DNA of 41,986 bases from JBAUHN01 sp049680295 (GTDB lineage: Bacteria; Pseudomonadota; Alphaproteobacteria; Rhodobacterales; Rhodobacteraceae), in assembly GCA_049680295.1 (NCBI GenBank), contig JBAUHN010000123.1:1-41986 (forward strand). The letters are read 5' to 3'. The position numbers were made by a program, and so were the translations under genes. This document shows positions 16,616 to 25,942 of this stretch, one piece after another (the first letter of the stretch is position 1; every line of letters begins with the position of its first letter). The notes beneath the pieces were generated by a model. That model was not told where the DNA came from and made no database searches. It saw nothing but the letters and a program-made list of their open reading frames with translations.

Positions 16616-18427
16616 TTATTCTACTGCCAAACCATCGGTGAATTGCAATCTGGCAAGGCGCGCATAAAGACCGTCTTGCGCCACCAGTTGATCATGCGGG
16701 CCACTGGCGACAATTTTACCCTGATCCAGTACCACGATACGGTCTGCTTTCTTGACCGTTGCCAAACGGTGCGCCACGATCAGCGTCGTGCGCCCGGCGC
16801 TCAGTTTGTCCACCGCCGCCTGCACAGCCCGTTCGCTTTCTGCATCCAGCGCGCTTGTGGCCTCATCCAGCAGCAGCACAGGCGCGTCGCGCAGGATCGC
16901 GCGGGCGATGGCAATCCGTTGCTTTTGCCCGCCCGACAGCATCACACCGCGTTCGCCCAAATAGGCGTCGTATCCATCAGGCAATGCATTGATAAAATCA
17001 TGGGCGGCCGCCGCTATGGCTGCTGTTTCAACTTCGGCGTCGGTGGCATCCGGTCTGCCAAACCGGATGTTCGCGCGCGCCGATGCAGCAAAGATAACTG
17101 GGTCTTGCGGAACCAAGGCGATGTGTTTGCGAAACGCCTCGCGCCGCAAATGCGCCAGATCAACACCATCCAATGTGACACAGCCCGAAGACGGGTCATA
17201 AAAGCGCAGGATCATCTGGATGATGGTGGTCTTTCCGGCCCCGGATGGGCCGACAAAAGCAACCGTTTCACCCGGTTCAATCAGCAAATTCACGCCATCC
17301 AGCGCTTTGATACCGGGCCTTGACGGATAGGAGAACGTGACATCATCAAAGCAGATGCGGCCCGTGACCTTTTGCGGCAATTCTTCAGCGCAATCGGGGT
17401 CTTTTACGGTGTCCCTGGTTTGCAATAGTTCGACCAAACGCTCGGTCGCACCTGCGGCACGCTGCAATTCACCCCAGATTTCCGACAGGGCCGCGACGCC
17501 GCCTGCCACCATGACTGCATAGATCACAAACTGGATCAGGCCGCCTGCGGACATGTTGCCTGCGCGCACATCATGTGCGCCGATCCAAAGCACGCCAACG
17601 ACGCCGGTAAAGACCAAAAATATCACGATGACTGTCATCGCTGCGCGCGTGGTAATGCGACGCCTTGCCGCGTCAAAGGAATGCTCTGTCACCTCTTCGA
17701 ACTGGTGACGACTGGCGGCTTCGTGGGTAAAGGCCTGAACGGTTTGCACAGCCCCCAGACTTTCCGACGCGTTGCCTGATGACGCCGCGATCCAGTCCTG
17801 ATTTTCGCGGCTGATCACCCGCAAACGCCGCCCCAGCACCAGTATTGGCACCACCACCGCCGGTACAATTAACAAAACCAGCCCGGTCAGTTTCGCCGAC
17901 GTCAACAACATCAAGACCAAACCACCTGAAAAAATCAGCATATTGCGCAACGCAATCGACACAGATGATCCAATAACAGACAGGATCAGCGTGGTGTCAG
18001 TGGTAATCCGGCTCAGGACTTCTCCGGTCATGACGTTTTCGTAAAATGCCGGGCTCATCCCGATCACGCGGTCAAAAACTGCTTTGCGAATATCTGTGAC
18101 CACCCGTTCGCCCAGACGTGTCACCAACGCATACCGCAACCCGGTGCCCACAGCCAAAAGTGCCGCGATCGCCAATGCGGCCATGAAATACTGATCCAAA
18201 ATCTCAGCTTTCTCGCTGCCGAAATTATCGACCACCCGGCGCACTGCCAGCGGTAAGGTAAGTGAAATAACAGCCGTCAAAACCAAAGCGAAGGCGGCCA
18301 GAACGGCCAGCCCGCGGTAAGGTTTTACAAAAGGCAACAAGGCACGAAGCGCGCCAATCTGTTTGGACTTTTCGCGCTGATCACTGGTTCCCGGCGTGGT
18401 GGGAACAGGCGTGGTGGGCCGGGCCAT
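16616..18427 (-). CDS. ABC exporter, fused membrane and ATPase domains (MsbA/LmrA type)
   Basis: 603-residue half-transporter that should act as a homodimer in the inner membrane. The six-helix transmembrane domain occupies residues ~25-335 (the first helix includes GLAVLAAFALVLTAVISLTL), followed by an ATPase domain with Walker A GPSGAGKTT (~390-400), signature LSGGQKQR, Walker B VLLLDEATSALD and His-loop IVAHRLATV. The family exports lipids, peptides or drugs; the cargo is not predictable. An AAAGGA ribosome binding site precedes ATG 18427. It is probably a single-gene unit. Confidence 0.94.
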   Translation of the reverse strand: MARPTTPVPTTPGTSDQREKSKQIGALRALLPFVKPYRGLAVLAAFALVLTAVISLTLPLAVRRVVDNFGSEKAEILDQYFMAALAIAALLAVGTGLRYALVTRLGERVVTDIRKAVFDRVIGMSPAFYENVMTGEVLSRITTDTTLILSVIGSSVSIALRNMLIFSGGLVLMLLTSAKLTGLVLLIVPAVVVPILVLGRRLRVISRENQDWIAASSGNASESLGAVQTVQAFTHEAASRHQFEEVTEHSFDAARRRITTRAAMTVIVIFLVFTGVVGVLWIGAHDVRAGNMSAGGLIQFVIYAVMVAGGVAALSEIWGELQRAAGATERLVELLQTRDTVKDPDCAEELPQKVTGRICFDDVTFSYPSRPGIKALDGVNLLIEPGETVAFVGPSGAGKTTIIQMILRFYDPSSGCVTLDGVDLAHLRREAFRKHIALVPQDPVIFAASARANIRFGRPDATDAEVETAAIAAAAHDFINALPDGYDAYLGERGVMLSGGQKQRIAIARAILRDAPVLLLDEATSALDAESERAVQAAVDKLSAGRTTLIVAHRLATVKKADRIVVLDQGKIVASGPHDQLVAQDGLYARLARLQFTDGLAVE

Positions 18428-18537
18428 AAAGTATCCTTTGTAACTTGCACGCTGTCATGGCGTCATGGCGCCCGGTGGTCAAGCGCTACGTCATGGATTG
18501 GCTGTTGGGTTTTCGTATCAGCCGGCGAATAAGCCGA

Positions 18538-20121
18538 TCAGTTTTTCGGCAATGCGGCTCGGCCCATCCAGTCATCCAGGTTTTTGATCTGTTGAGCGTT
18601 TAACCGCAGCCCCAGTTTTGATCGACGCCACACGACATCCTCTGCGGTGACTGCAAATTCATGTTGCATGAGCCAAGTCACCTCTCGCGCTGTCAAAGTG
18701 GCGCCGAAATCTTGCCCCAGGTCCGATACCGATTTTGCCCCCTCAAGCAGTTTGAAAACATCCTTGCCATAGGCTTTGATCAGGCGCCGTGACCATGTAT
18801 TTCCCAAAAACGCGAATTTTGCAGATGCCTCGTTAACCAGCCTTTCCACGTCCCCCACCGGGAAATCGCCGCCCGGCAATGCCGCCCCTGCGGTCCATTT
18901 TTCCGCGTCGCCACCCAGCACGTCATTGATTTTTTCCAGCGCGCTTTCGGCCAATCGGCGATAGGTTGTGATTTTCCCGCCAAAAACATTCAGCACCGGC
19001 GCACCGGCCGATGTGTCCAGCTTCAACGTATAGTCCCGTGTGGCGGCGGTGGCCGAGCTTGCGCCGTCGTCAAAAAGCGGCCGAACCCCGGAATAGCGCC
19101 ATACAACATCTTTTCCGGTGACTGGCTTTTTGAAATATTCGCTGGCAAAGGCGCAAAGATAATCCTCTTCTTCTTGGGTGCATGTGGGCGGGGTCGACGC
19201 ATCTGTGTGATCAATGTCGGTGGTCCCCAAAAGGGTGAAATCAGTCTCATAGGGAATGGCAAAGATGATGCGCCCATCGGAGCCTTGAAAAAAGTAACAT
19301 TTGTCGTGGTCGTATAGCCGCTTGGTCACGATGTGACTGCCGCGCACCAGCCTGACGCCATCCGATGTCTTTAACCGTACCGTGTTTTGGATAATGTCAC
19401 CGACCCACGGACCACCGGCATTAACGATCATCCGGGCACGCATGTCCCTGACCCCGTTTTCGTCTTGAATTTGAATGTCCCATTCGCCACCTGACTGCAC
19501 AGCTGACATAACCTCGGTCCGGGTCATGACCTGAGCACTGCGCGCCATCGCATCACGCGCATTCAGTGCCACCAATCTGGAATCCTCAACCCAGCAGTCC
19601 GAATATTCATAGGCTTTCTTGAATTTTTCGCGCAATGCATTGCCCGCCGGGTCTGTCGTCAAATCTACAGTGCGCGTTCCGGGCAGTATTTTGCGCCCGC
19701 CCAGATTGTCGTATAAAAACAGGCCAAGCCGGATCAGCCACGCAGGCCGCCGCCCCTTCATCCAGGGCATGACCAGATTTAGCAGCTTTGAAGTCGGCGT
19801 GTTCCCCTCAAACCGCATGTCCGGGTGATAGGGCAACACAAACCGCATTGGCCAGCTGATATGTGGCATGGCTCGCAGCAGGATCTCGCGTTCAATCAGC
19901 GCTTCGCGCACGAGGCGAAATTCAAAATACTCAAGATATCTTAGCCCGCCATGGAACAATTTGGTCGATGCCGATGACGTGCCGCTGGCCAGATCATTCA
20001 TCTCGGCCAGTGCCACACTATACCCGCGCCCGGCCGCGTCGCGTGCAATGCCGCAACCGTTGATCCCGCCACCAATGACAAAGAGATCGACCGTATCGGC
20101 GGTATCGGATGCAGGCGGCAT
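18538..20121 (-). CDS. glpD: glycerol-3-phosphate dehydrogenase (FAD, respiratory)
   Basis: 527-residue membrane-associated flavoenzyme that oxidises sn-glycerol 3-phosphate to dihydroxyacetone phosphate and passes electrons to quinone. The FAD-binding motif GGGINGCGIARDAAGRGY is at residues ~17-34, followed by the GlpD-specific ASGTSSASTKLFHGGLRYLE and LVREALIERE segments (shown here in parts). The C-terminal helical domain ends in RRSKLGLRLN. AGGAG precedes the ATG. It is divergent from the DeoR/GlpR-type repressor, with candidate operators in the shared 256-base gap. No glycerol kinase or facilitator gene is visible nearby. Confidence 0.96.
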   Translation of the reverse strand: MPPASDTADTVDLFVIGGGINGCGIARDAAGRGYSVALAEMNDLASGTSSASTKLFHGGLRYLEYFEFRLVREALIEREILLRAMPHISWPMRFVLPYHPDMRFEGNTPTSKLLNLVMPWMKGRRPAWLIRLGLFLYDNLGGRKILPGTRTVDLTTDPAGNALREKFKKAYEYSDCWVEDSRLVALNARDAMARSAQVMTRTEVMSAVQSGGEWDIQIQDENGVRDMRARMIVNAGGPWVGDIIQNTVRLKTSDGVRLVRGSHIVTKRLYDHDKCYFFQGSDGRIIFAIPYETDFTLLGTTDIDHTDASTPPTCTQEEEDYLCAFASEYFKKPVTGKDVVWRYSGVRPLFDDGASSATAATRDYTLKLDTSAGAPVLNVFGGKITTYRRLAESALEKINDVLGGDAEKWTAGAALPGGDFPVGDVERLVNEASAKFAFLGNTWSRRLIKAYGKDVFKLLEGAKSVSDLGQDFGATLTAREVTWLMQHEFAVTAEDVVWRRSKLGLRLNAQQIKNLDDWMGRAALPKN

Positions 20122-20182
20122 GTGTTGGCTCCTGTATGTTGTCTAGACCCTTGGCCGACACAAGTGACGCCCCCTAAAGATT

Positions 20183-20198
20183 CGAACACGCATGTTCG
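20183..20198. promoter_or_regulatory. putative GlpR operator between glpD and glpR
   Basis: CGAACA (20183-20188) and TGTTCG (20193-20198) form a perfect 6-bp inverted repeat around CGCA. The half-sites match the TGTTCG/CGAACA core known for E. coli GlpR operators. Further half-sites occur in the same gap at 20240-20244 (CGAAC) and 20296-20301 (TGTTCG). The placement 62 bases upstream of glpD fits repression relieved by glycerol 3-phosphate. Confidence 0.55.
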
Positions 20199-20377
20199 TT
20201 TTTTTTCGTTTTTAGTCTTTATTCGGATAAATGAACAGCCGAACTTGCAATTTTTGCCGAAAACTTTACCACGACCCCTGATGAAAATTCATTTTTGTTC
20301 GTTTGTTTTCACGGCAATCATCCCATATGGTGTCAAAATCGGTGGTCCGACCCTTCAAAACAACGCAGGCCAAGCAC

Positions 20378-21136
20378 ATGTCGCAGACGCTCAGACACCC
20401 CGAAATCCTGGAAATCGCGCGCCGCTTGGGTAAGGTTACGGTCGAAGGGCTGGCAGACCAATTTGGTGTCACCCACCAGACAATCCGGCGCGATCTGTCT
20501 GATCTGGCCGATGCCGGTCGGCTGGAACGTGTCCACGGCGGCGCGATTTTGCCCTCTGGCACCAGCAATATCGAATACAACGAACGTCGAAACCTGAACG
20601 AAGCTGCAAAACAGCGCATCGCGCGCCGCTGCGCCAGTGACATTCCACACGGCGCATCACTATTTTTGAACATTGGCACCACCACCGAGGCCGTAGCCAG
20701 GAAACTGCTGCAGCACCGTGATTTGCTGGTGGTGACCAACAACATGAATATTGCGCAAATCCTGTCCGCCAATGCCAACTGCGAAATTATTCTGACGGGC
20801 GGCACATTGCGGCGCGTCGATGCCGGGTTGATCGGGCCCCAAGCCATTGAGACAATCAAACAGTTCAAATTCGACTTTGCAGTCATCGGATGCTCGGCGC
20901 TTGACAACGATGGCGATTTGCTGGACTTCGACCAACAGGAAGTCACCGTCAGCAGAACGATTTTGCAACACACGCGCAAAACCTATCTGGTTGCTGACAA
21001 ATCGAAATTCCAGCGAAAAGCCCCTGCGCGGATCGGATCTTTGTCGCTTATTGATACGGTCTACACCGACGCCGACGTCACGCCGGTCTTGCGTGTAAAC
21101 TGTGCAAATTGGGACACGGCAATTGTCGTTTCATAA
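20378..21136 (+). CDS. glpR: DeoR/GlpR-family transcriptional repressor
   Basis: 252-residue regulator with an N-terminal DeoR-type helix-turn-helix (residues ~8-57, including VEGLADQFGVTHQTIRRDL and the diagnostic RVHGGA end) and a C-terminal sugar-phosphate sensor domain with NIGTTTEAVA and the LTGGTLRR and GCSALD motifs. Position opposite glpD supports glycerol 3-phosphate as the effector. ATG 20378 gives the standard N-terminus; an upstream in-frame ATG at 20303 adds an unsupported 25-residue leader across the operator region. Confidence 0.92.
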   Translation: MSQTLRHPEILEIARRLGKVTVEGLADQFGVTHQTIRRDLSDLADAGRLERVHGGAILPSGTSNIEYNERRNLNEAAKQRIARRCASDIPHGASLFLNIGTTTEAVARKLLQHRDLLVVTNNMNIAQILSANANCEIILTGGTLRRVDAGLIGPQAIETIKQFKFDFAVIGCSALDNDGDLLDFDQQEVTVSRTILQHTRKTYLVADKSKFQRKAPARIGSLSLIDTVYTDADVTPVLRVNCANWDTAIVVS

Positions 21137-21276
21137 GCGCGCGTTTAAAACGCAATGATCTTCCCCTGGCCTCACGTTTTCCGGGCGTGTGGTCAATTGA
21201 AATAAATTCAATTAATCCAACATCTTGCAGGGCGCCGTTCATCTTAACCTGGCAGGTATCACATTCAGGGAATGAT

Positions 21277-21351
21277 TGGAGCGGGCGGCGGGAATCGAAC
21301 CCGCATCTTCAGTTTGGAAAACTGAGGTCTTAACCATTACACAACGCCCGC
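21277..21351 (-). tRNA. tRNA-Gly (anticodon UCC)
   Basis: Cloverleaf on the - strand: acceptor arm GCGGGCG (complement of 21345-21351) pairs with CGCCCGC (complement of 21281-21287); T arm GCGGG/CCCGC with the TTCGATT loop; anticodon loop TTTCCAA flanked by TCAGT/ACTGA gives anticodon TCC. The discriminator base is U, as expected for glycine, and a CCA is encoded (complement of 21277-21279). The gene is followed downstream by glpR's convergent end and preceded by a zone of decayed genes. Confidence 0.95.
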
Positions 21352-21395
21352 ATTTCAAAAGGCTTTTAGCCCGACGTTTGACGGTTTGCAATACG

Positions 21396-21587
21396 TCAGC
21401 CGCCAAACAATGGTCCTGTCGCTGCTGCCTTGCTGCCTGTGTCGCGCTCGCGTTCTGCAAGAACCTCCAGCCACAACTGATACGTCAGGGCAACCATCGG
21501 TTCGAGTTCCCTAGGGATGTAAAGTTCCACGCCTGCATCTGCATATAGGTGAACTGCGCGGCGTCCATCTTCTGGCTTGGCCTCAAA
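21396..21587 (-). pseudogene. coding remnant of unknown function
   Basis: About 63 codons of coding-like sequence without a start codon. It reads EAKPEDGRRAVHLYADAGVE near its beginning and YIPRELEPMVALTYQLWLE in the middle, and ends LFGG-stop. An in-frame TAG (21588-21590) lies just upstream and no initiation codon with a ribosome binding site is evident, so this looks like the 3' part of a broken gene rather than a live one. I do not recognise the family. It sits between tRNA-Gly and the LysR remnant. Confidence 0.4.
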
Positions 21588-21616
21588 CTATGCGATGATA
21601 AGCCAGCCTGGGCGCG

Positions 21617-21836
21617 TTAAAGACCTTTGAGCATCATGCCACCGTGATACATATTCACGAAGTCAGCGTAGCGCAGGTCATAGGGCTGAGTTAGGTTACC
21701 TATCTTCGCGATGTAGTCTGGCGGCGCAGTGAAAACCGCATCCGCATCACCGATTTTTTTGGGCAATCAGATCAGATTCAATCGGCCGGAAATTGCGAAT
21801 TGCGATATCGGCTTCGCGGCGCGCAGATCGCTCGTA
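21617..21836 (-). pseudogene. truncated and frameshifted LysR-type regulator fragment
   Basis: About 73 codons of a LysR substrate-binding domain. The first part reads READIAIRNFRPIESDLIAQK; the frame is then lost at a run of seven A (complement of 21754-21760). In the shifted frame it continues IGDADAVFTAPPDYIAKIG... to MMLKGL-stop at 21617. Removing one A restores a continuous domain. The helix-turn-helix half and the C-terminal part are missing. The upstream break is where the IS3 transposase fragment begins, which suggests insertion followed by deletion. Confidence 0.65.
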
Positions 21837-21841
21837 TCATT

Positions 21842-22057
21842 GGCAACGCCGTCCTGAAATGGCACCAAGGTCACTAGGTCGACTGGCACTACATCGCCCC
21901 GCGCCCGCCAATCCAGAGCAGGTTCGTCGAAAGCTTCAATGAGCAAATGAGGGACGAATGCTTTTACGAGCATCTGTTCGACAACCTGCGCCATGCCCGG
22001 AAGGTTATGTTCATACGCTACCATGCGCGACGATTGACACTACATTACGACCAATGA
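21842..22057 (+). pseudogene. IS3-family transposase (orfB) C-terminal fragment
   Basis: On the + strand this stretch reads GNAVLKWHQGH, an amber stop (21875-21877), then VDWHYIAPRPPIQSRFVESF and NEQMRDECFYEHLFDNLRHAR, ending YHARRLTLHYDQ-stop. This is the conserved end of the DDE domain of IS3-family transposases (compare the typical WHYIAPGKP and FVESFNG...RDE pattern, with the catalytic Glu in FVESF). Both flanks and the terminal repeats are gone, so it is a dead relic unrelated in sequence to the element at 36.3-37.7 kb. Confidence 0.75.
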
Positions 22058-22107
22058 CCTTAAACGATAAGGCACTCAAAAATTGCCTTGGACCACTTGA
22101 CCCTCGA

Positions 22108-22416
22108 TCAGTTGGCCAGACATTGTTCTTCGATCTGCGCGCCAAGATCAATCTTTAGGTTTTCACGCGGGTTGTCATAGACCCAAGGCACCAGCAGAGG
22201 CACTTGATTGTTATAGACATCTGGCCAAGGGTTTTCTTGCGCGATAACTTTTGCCTCAACGTCAGCGCGCTTGACGCGGTCGATCCGCATGTTCTGAATT
22301 GTGCGCACGACATTGGCGGTGTGCCGGCACAGTTCGGCCTTTTTTGTGTCAGTTGACTGGGCCAGAACCGGGGTCGTCGAAATCGCAAGCGCAACAAGCG
22401 CGGCACCAAGTTTCAT
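22108..22416 (-). CDS. small exported protein of unknown function
   Basis: 102 residues with a clear Sec signal peptide (MKLGAALVALAISTTPVLAQ, cleavage after LAQ) and a strong ribosome binding site AAAGGAG 7 bases before the ATG. The mature ~82 residues contain two cysteines (in ELCRHT and EEQCLAN), which may form a disulfide in the periplasm. I do not recognise a domain. It follows soxG on the same strand by 42 bases and could be cotranscribed with the sarcosine oxidase operon, but no functional link is evident. Confidence 0.75.
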   Translation of the reverse strand: MKLGAALVALAISTTPVLAQSTDTKKAELCRHTANVVRTIQNMRIDRVKRADVEAKVIAQENPWPDVYNNQVPLLVPWVYDNPRENLKIDLGAQIEEQCLAN

Positions 22417-22458
22417 CGTAAATCTCCTTTTGCGTCTTTCTGGGTCATTTGGCGCAGC

Positions 22459-23016
22459 TTAACGCCGCGCGTCGACACCTTCCATAGCCGTTTTTAGGTC
22501 ATGAACCAATGTGGCTGCCATTGACCGAAACCCCATGATCAAAAACCGGGATTGGCCAATGCGCGTGATCGACACATTCAAATGTTGCAGCTGACTGCGC
22601 AGCGTATGCCCCCCCTTGAACACAGCCTTGCGCAGATCAACAGGCACCAGCCGCGCCAATACCGCCTCGGCGTCCTCCCCCTGCAGAATAACAGAGCCCC
22701 ATGCGTCTGACTGCTCAGTCACGGCGCCATGTTTTTCCAGCACCGGATCTGGGGGCGGTCCAGCCAACATATAGCTATCCCGCCCGAACCAGATGACCCG
22801 ATTGCCGCCTTTTCCAGCGGACCGGTTGGGGCTTGGCAAGTCCAGTCCATGCGCCTTTTTCATCGCCGCGGACAGCGCTTTCGATTGGCCGATGTAAGGC
22901 GACACGCTCGACAGACGCCCCGGATCAGCAGCAATCAATTCTGCCCGGCCAATTTTGAGCGGCAGCGCTGTCCCGAATGCTGTCGTTTCAGTCAAAGTTA
23001 TGGATTGATCAGCCAC
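22459..23016 (-). CDS. soxG: sarcosine oxidase gamma subunit
   Basis: 185-residue small subunit of heterotetrameric sarcosine oxidase, the cytosolic enzyme that demethylates sarcosine to glycine while forming 5,10-methylene-tetrahydrofolate (or formaldehyde) and H2O2. The sequence shows the SoxG pattern, including a GcvT-like half with GSVILQGEDAEAVLARLVPVD and FLIMGFRSMAATLVHDL. The GTG at 23016 is the likely start: it overlaps the soxA stop by 8 bases, implying translational coupling. Longer in-frame ORFs extend into soxA and were rejected. It is the fourth gene of soxBDAG. Confidence 0.92.
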   Translation of the reverse strand: MADQSITLTETTAFGTALPLKIGRAELIAADPGRLSSVSPYIGQSKALSAAMKKAHGLDLPSPNRSAGKGGNRVIWFGRDSYMLAGPPPDPVLEKHGAVTEQSDAWGSVILQGEDAEAVLARLVPVDLRKAVFKGGHTLRSQLQHLNVSITRIGQSRFLIMGFRSMAATLVHDLKTAMEGVDARR

Positions 23017-25942
23017 GCGCGCGCCCTCCCTCTGGGTCCAGAAACACCGGGTCGCAAATGGTAACCTGCGCCTCGATGCCGCGCAGGTGATCCACCATCC
23101 GCATGATTTCGCCATGCCGCGCGGGCCCGCGTTTGACAAATCCCAAGGCCAGCGACTGCCCCAGGGTCGGCGAAAACCCGACGGATGTGATGTAGCCCTG
23201 ATCATTTTGCCGCACCGCATCTTCGCCTGCATTAAAGATATGCGCACCTGCGGTCAGTTGTTTGACCACACCAACAGGTTTGAGACCCACCAGTTGTTCG
23301 CGATTTCCATCCACCAATCCGGGCCGCGCGGCCATGGTTTTGCCAATGCAATCCTTTTTGGCGCTGATCATGCCGCTCATTCCAACGTCAAAAGCCGTGA
23401 TCCGGCCGTGTATTTCGGCATGAGTAATAAAGCCCTTTTCGATCCGCAAGACATTGAGCGCCTCCATCCCGTAAGCACCGCCGCCCAGCGCCTGTGCCCG
23501 TGACACCAGCGCATCAAACAGGCTTGCACCAAAACGGGATGGCACAGCGACCTCGTATGCATGCTCGCCGGAAAACGAAATACGGAACAAGCGCGCCGAA
23601 ACGCCGCCGACACGCACCGGACCGCAGGCCATAAACGGCCAGTTTTCATTGTCGATGGGCGTGTCCATCAAAGCGTTCAGCAATTCACGCGCCTTTGGTC
23701 CAGCCACTGCAAACTGCGCCCATTGTTCGGTAACGGAGGTAAACCGCACATCAAGATCTGGGCGCAAACATTGGGTCACAAATTCCAGATGGCGCATTAC
23801 TTCGCCTGCAGCTGCCGTTGTCGTTGTCATCACAAAGTGATTTTCACCGAGCCGCGCAGTGGTGCCATCGTCCATCACATGCCCGTCTTCGCGCAACATC
23901 AGACCATAGCGCACCCGCCCGACCTTCAGCGTGCTGAACATATTGGTGTAGACGAAATCAAGCAGCGCGCCTGCGTCTTTGCCCTGAATGTCGATCTTGC
24001 CCAAGGTCGACACGTCACAAATACCAACCGCGCCCCGGACATATCCAACCTCACGGTCGCACGATTGCCGCCAGGTCGTTTCTCCTTTTTTTGGGAAATA
24101 GCTGGGCCGGTACCATAGCCCCGCCTCTATCATCGGCGCACCACGGGCCACAGACCCGGCATGCGATGTGGTCAGACGCTCCGGCGCGAAACCTTTTCCC
24201 TGCGCCCCCGCCCCCATGGCGGCGATGGACACCGGCACAAAAGGCGGGCGGAATGTGGTCGTGCCGGTTTCAGGTATGCCACGCCCGGTGGCATCCGCCA
24301 GCACCGCCAGCGCACCCAGATTTGAGCTTTTGCCCTGATCCGTCGCCATTCCTTGCGTGGTATACCGCTTCATATGCTCGACCGAGCGAAAGTTTTCGAC
24401 TGCTGCCTGTTTGACGTCCTTCACTGTCACGTCGTTTTGAAAGTCAAGCCATGCGCGACCTTCGCCTGCAACCGCCCACAAAGGTTCCAACCCATAAGCG
24501 GTGTCATCCGCCTGCGGCAAAGCTGTGCGTTTGGCCTTTAGCCCCAATGCACCCAGCGCCGTTTTCGCGGCCGCAACGCCTTGCGTCAGACAGGCGGAAG
24601 TTGAAAATGCACCATTGCATGCCCCCGCCACACTCATGCCAGGAATGGCGCCGGGCGTCGGGACGAAACATGCGATGTCCGCACGCCATGTGGGCCGCGC
24701 GTTCATGTGGCAGGTCAGATGCACCGTCGGGTTCCAACCGCCTGACAGGGCCAGGCAATCGGCCTCAATCCGCTCTTCTCCATTGGGGCTGCGCAACGTG
24801 ATTGACCTAAGCCCGCGACGACCGCTGGTGCCCACCACTTGCGCACCGGTATAGACCGGATAATCGCCGCTGATTTTTGCATCTTCGCGCGCGTCAATCA
24901 CGGCAGCCACCTCAACCCCGGCGTCAATCAGATCGCGGGCGGTGCGGTGCGCATCATCATTATTGCCAAAAACCGCCACGCGTTGCCCGGCACTGACACT
25001 CCAGCGGTTTAGATAGGCCCGTACCGCACTTGCCATCATGATCCCTGGTCGGTCGTTGTCTGCAAAGGCAATAGGGCGTTCAAGCGCCCCTGCCGCCAAT
25101 ATGGATTGCTTGGCCGCAATCCGCCAGAACGTCTCCAGCACTGCGCCGCTGCTGCGTGCTCCGGTATGGTGGTTGACCCGTTCAAGGGCCGCAAATGTGC
25201 CCTGGTCATAGGCCCCCGTCACCGTGGTGCGTGTCATCAGCCGCACGTTGTCCATGGCGGATAATTCAGCCACAACCTCAGCCGCCCAAGCTGCACCCGG
25301 CATGCCATCAATCACTTCGGTCTCAGCGTTCAACCGCCCGCCCATCACTGCGTCGTCATCTGCCACAATCACGTCCGCACCGGCCAGCGCTGCTGATAAG
25401 GCGGCCATTAGTCCCGCAGGCCCAGCCCCAATCACCAACAGATCGCAAAACGCATAGGCCTTTTCATAGCGGTCAGCGTTGTGCGTGCCGCTTAGCGCAC
25501 CCAGTCCAGCCGCACGGCGAATGATCGGCTCGTAAACCCGCTCCCAGAAACGGCGCGGCCACATGAATGTCTTGTAGTAGAACCCCGCACCCAAAAAGGG
25601 TGCCGCCAGATCATTGATCGCCATTGCGTCAAATCTCAACGACGGCCATGCGTTTTGTGAAGTAGCGGTCAAACCATTATAAATTTCCTGCACCGTGGCG
25701 CGAATATTCGGATCTGTCCGGGCCCCGTCACCGACTGTCACCAAGGCATTGGGCTCCTCACTGCCTGCCGTCAAAACACCGCGCGGTCGGTGATACTTAA
25801 ACGACCGCCCCATCAGACGTACATCATTGGCCAGCAACGCCGACGCCAATGTGTCGCCTGCAAAGCCCGAATATGCCTGCCCGTCAAAACGAAACGAAAC
25901 CGGGGTTGCGCGGTCAATCAACCCTTTGCCACCAACCCTCAT
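23009..25942 (-). CDS. soxA: sarcosine oxidase alpha subunit
   Basis: 977-residue large subunit. Order of domains: N-terminal region with the 2Fe-2S-like fold lacking the cluster cysteines (residues ~15-95, LMGRSFKYHRPRGVLTAGSE), an FAD/NAD-binding Rossmann region (VIGAGPAGLMAALSAALAGA near residues 170-190), and a C-terminal GcvT-like folate-binding domain from about residue 590 (QSCDREVGYVRGAVGICDVS, later YGMEALNVLRIEKGF). The length is typical (about 970-1000). The ATG overlaps the soxD stop by 4 bases. Confidence 0.96.
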   Translation of the reverse strand: MRVGGKGLIDRATPVSFRFDGQAYSGFAGDTLASALLANDVRLMGRSFKYHRPRGVLTAGSEEPNALVTVGDGARTDPNIRATVQEIYNGLTATSQNAWPSLRFDAMAINDLAAPFLGAGFYYKTFMWPRRFWERVYEPIIRRAAGLGALSGTHNADRYEKAYAFCDLLVIGAGPAGLMAALSAALAGADVIVADDDAVMGGRLNAETEVIDGMPGAAWAAEVVAELSAMDNVRLMTRTTVTGAYDQGTFAALERVNHHTGARSSGAVLETFWRIAAKQSILAAGALERPIAFADNDRPGIMMASAVRAYLNRWSVSAGQRVAVFGNNDDAHRTARDLIDAGVEVAAVIDAREDAKISGDYPVYTGAQVVGTSGRRGLRSITLRSPNGEERIEADCLALSGGWNPTVHLTCHMNARPTWRADIACFVPTPGAIPGMSVAGACNGAFSTSACLTQGVAAAKTALGALGLKAKRTALPQADDTAYGLEPLWAVAGEGRAWLDFQNDVTVKDVKQAAVENFRSVEHMKRYTTQGMATDQGKSSNLGALAVLADATGRGIPETGTTTFRPPFVPVSIAAMGAGAQGKGFAPERLTTSHAGSVARGAPMIEAGLWYRPSYFPKKGETTWRQSCDREVGYVRGAVGICDVSTLGKIDIQGKDAGALLDFVYTNMFSTLKVGRVRYGLMLREDGHVMDDGTTARLGENHFVMTTTTAAAGEVMRHLEFVTQCLRPDLDVRFTSVTEQWAQFAVAGPKARELLNALMDTPIDNENWPFMACGPVRVGGVSARLFRISFSGEHAYEVAVPSRFGASLFDALVSRAQALGGGAYGMEALNVLRIEKGFITHAEIHGRITAFDVGMSGMISAKKDCIGKTMAARPGLVDGNREQLVGLKPVGVVKQLTAGAHIFNAGEDAVRQNDQGYITSVGFSPTLGQSLALGFVKRGPARHGEIMRMVDHLRGIEAQVTICDPVFLDPEGGRARG

